Source: a bacterium
GTDB taxonomy: Bacteria > Krumholzibacteriota > Krumholzibacteria > LZORAL124-64-63
NCBI GenBank assembly: GCA_030592025.1
Contig: JAUUZX010000062.1
Location: forward strand, 1-7,328
Direction: 5' to 3'
Length of the DNA: 7,328 bases
Made by a program: the position numbers and the translations under genes. Below, one piece after another: positions 7,161 through 7,328 of this stretch. Position 1 is the first letter of the stretch. Each line of letters starts with the position of its first letter. Below the pieces are notes generated by a model. That model saw only the letters and a program-made list of their open reading frames with translations, was not told the origin of the DNA and made no database searches.

Positions 7161-7328
7161 ATGACGGTCCCGATCCTCTCCACCGTGTCCCCCGAGCTCG
7201 GCCCAACGGGCGGCGGCGAGGTGGTGCGGTTAACCGGCAGCGGCTTCGCCTCCCGGGTCGCGGTTCGCTTCGGCGACCAGCCAACCCAGGTCCTTTCCGT
7301 GTGGGAGGAGGCCGGTGTGTCGGTGGCC
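7161..7328 (+). CDS. IPT/TIG-domain protein, N-terminal 56 residues (cut by window end)
   Basis: The gene starts with ATG one base after the previous stop, behind GGGAGG (7147-7152, eight-base spacer), and runs off the window. The first 45 or so residues match the opening of an IPT/TIG immunoglobulin-like domain: PILSTVSPELGPTGGGEVVRLTGSGF, given here as PILSTVSPELGP then TGGG then VRLTGSGF, followed by RVAVRFGDQPTQVLSV. There is no signal peptide, as expected for a virion protein. IPT/TIG domains in phages occur in structural and surface proteins where they add stability or adhesion. From its place just after the gp10-like gene it could be a tail tube or tail-terminator-associated protein, or a decorated tail component. 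The total length and other domains cannot be seen. Confidence 0.78.
   Translation, partial: MTVPILSTVSPELGPTGGGEVVRLTGSGFASRVAVRFGDQPTQVLSVWEEAGVSVA

Overview
The window is a compact virion-assembly (head and head-tail joining) module of a tailed phage or prophage. It is GC-rich, roughly two-thirds G+C by eye. All nine coding regions lie on the + strand, with short gaps or small overlaps, and most start behind an AAGGA-type ribosome-binding site. No integrase, tRNA, rRNA, CRISPR array or insertion sequence is visible. The composition and protein types suggest a phage of a high-GC bacterium. A Myxococcota/deltaproteobacterial-type host is a guess only; the sequence does not name the host.

Layout. 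Positions 1-306 hold the 3' end of a gene encoding a CxxC...CxxC zinc-ribbon-like protein. Positions 281-1369 encode a Mu gpF / SPP1 gp7-type minor head protein. A 131-base leader (1370-1500) without an obvious gene of its own follows. Positions 1501-2973 encode the most unusual protein: an N-terminal D12-class DNA adenine methyltransferase, an Asp-rich linker, and a C-terminal XkdF-like (Peptidase_S78_2) prohead protease. Positions 2973-3986 encode a low-complexity, coiled-coil scaffold-like protein with a possible second, internal start at 3096. Positions 4001-4939 encode the major capsid protein. Then come a small conserved-looking protein with a basic tail (5018-5389), a head-tail adaptor (5391-6029), an unrecognised protein in the head-closure position (6029-6562), an HK97 gp10-like tail-completion protein (6566-7159), and the beginning of an IPT/TIG-domain protein (7161 onward, cut by the window end).

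How they work together. The capsid protein and the scaffold-like protein would build the procapsid with the minor head protein. The protease would clear the scaffold during maturation. The adaptor, closure and gp10-like proteins would form the head-tail interface. The methyltransferase fused to the protease means that a DNA-modifying enzyme is made in equal number with, and possibly brought into, the procapsid. That could link genome methylation to head assembly or deliver a methyltransferase with the virion. The fusion itself is read directly from the sequence; the delivery or coupling idea is inference.
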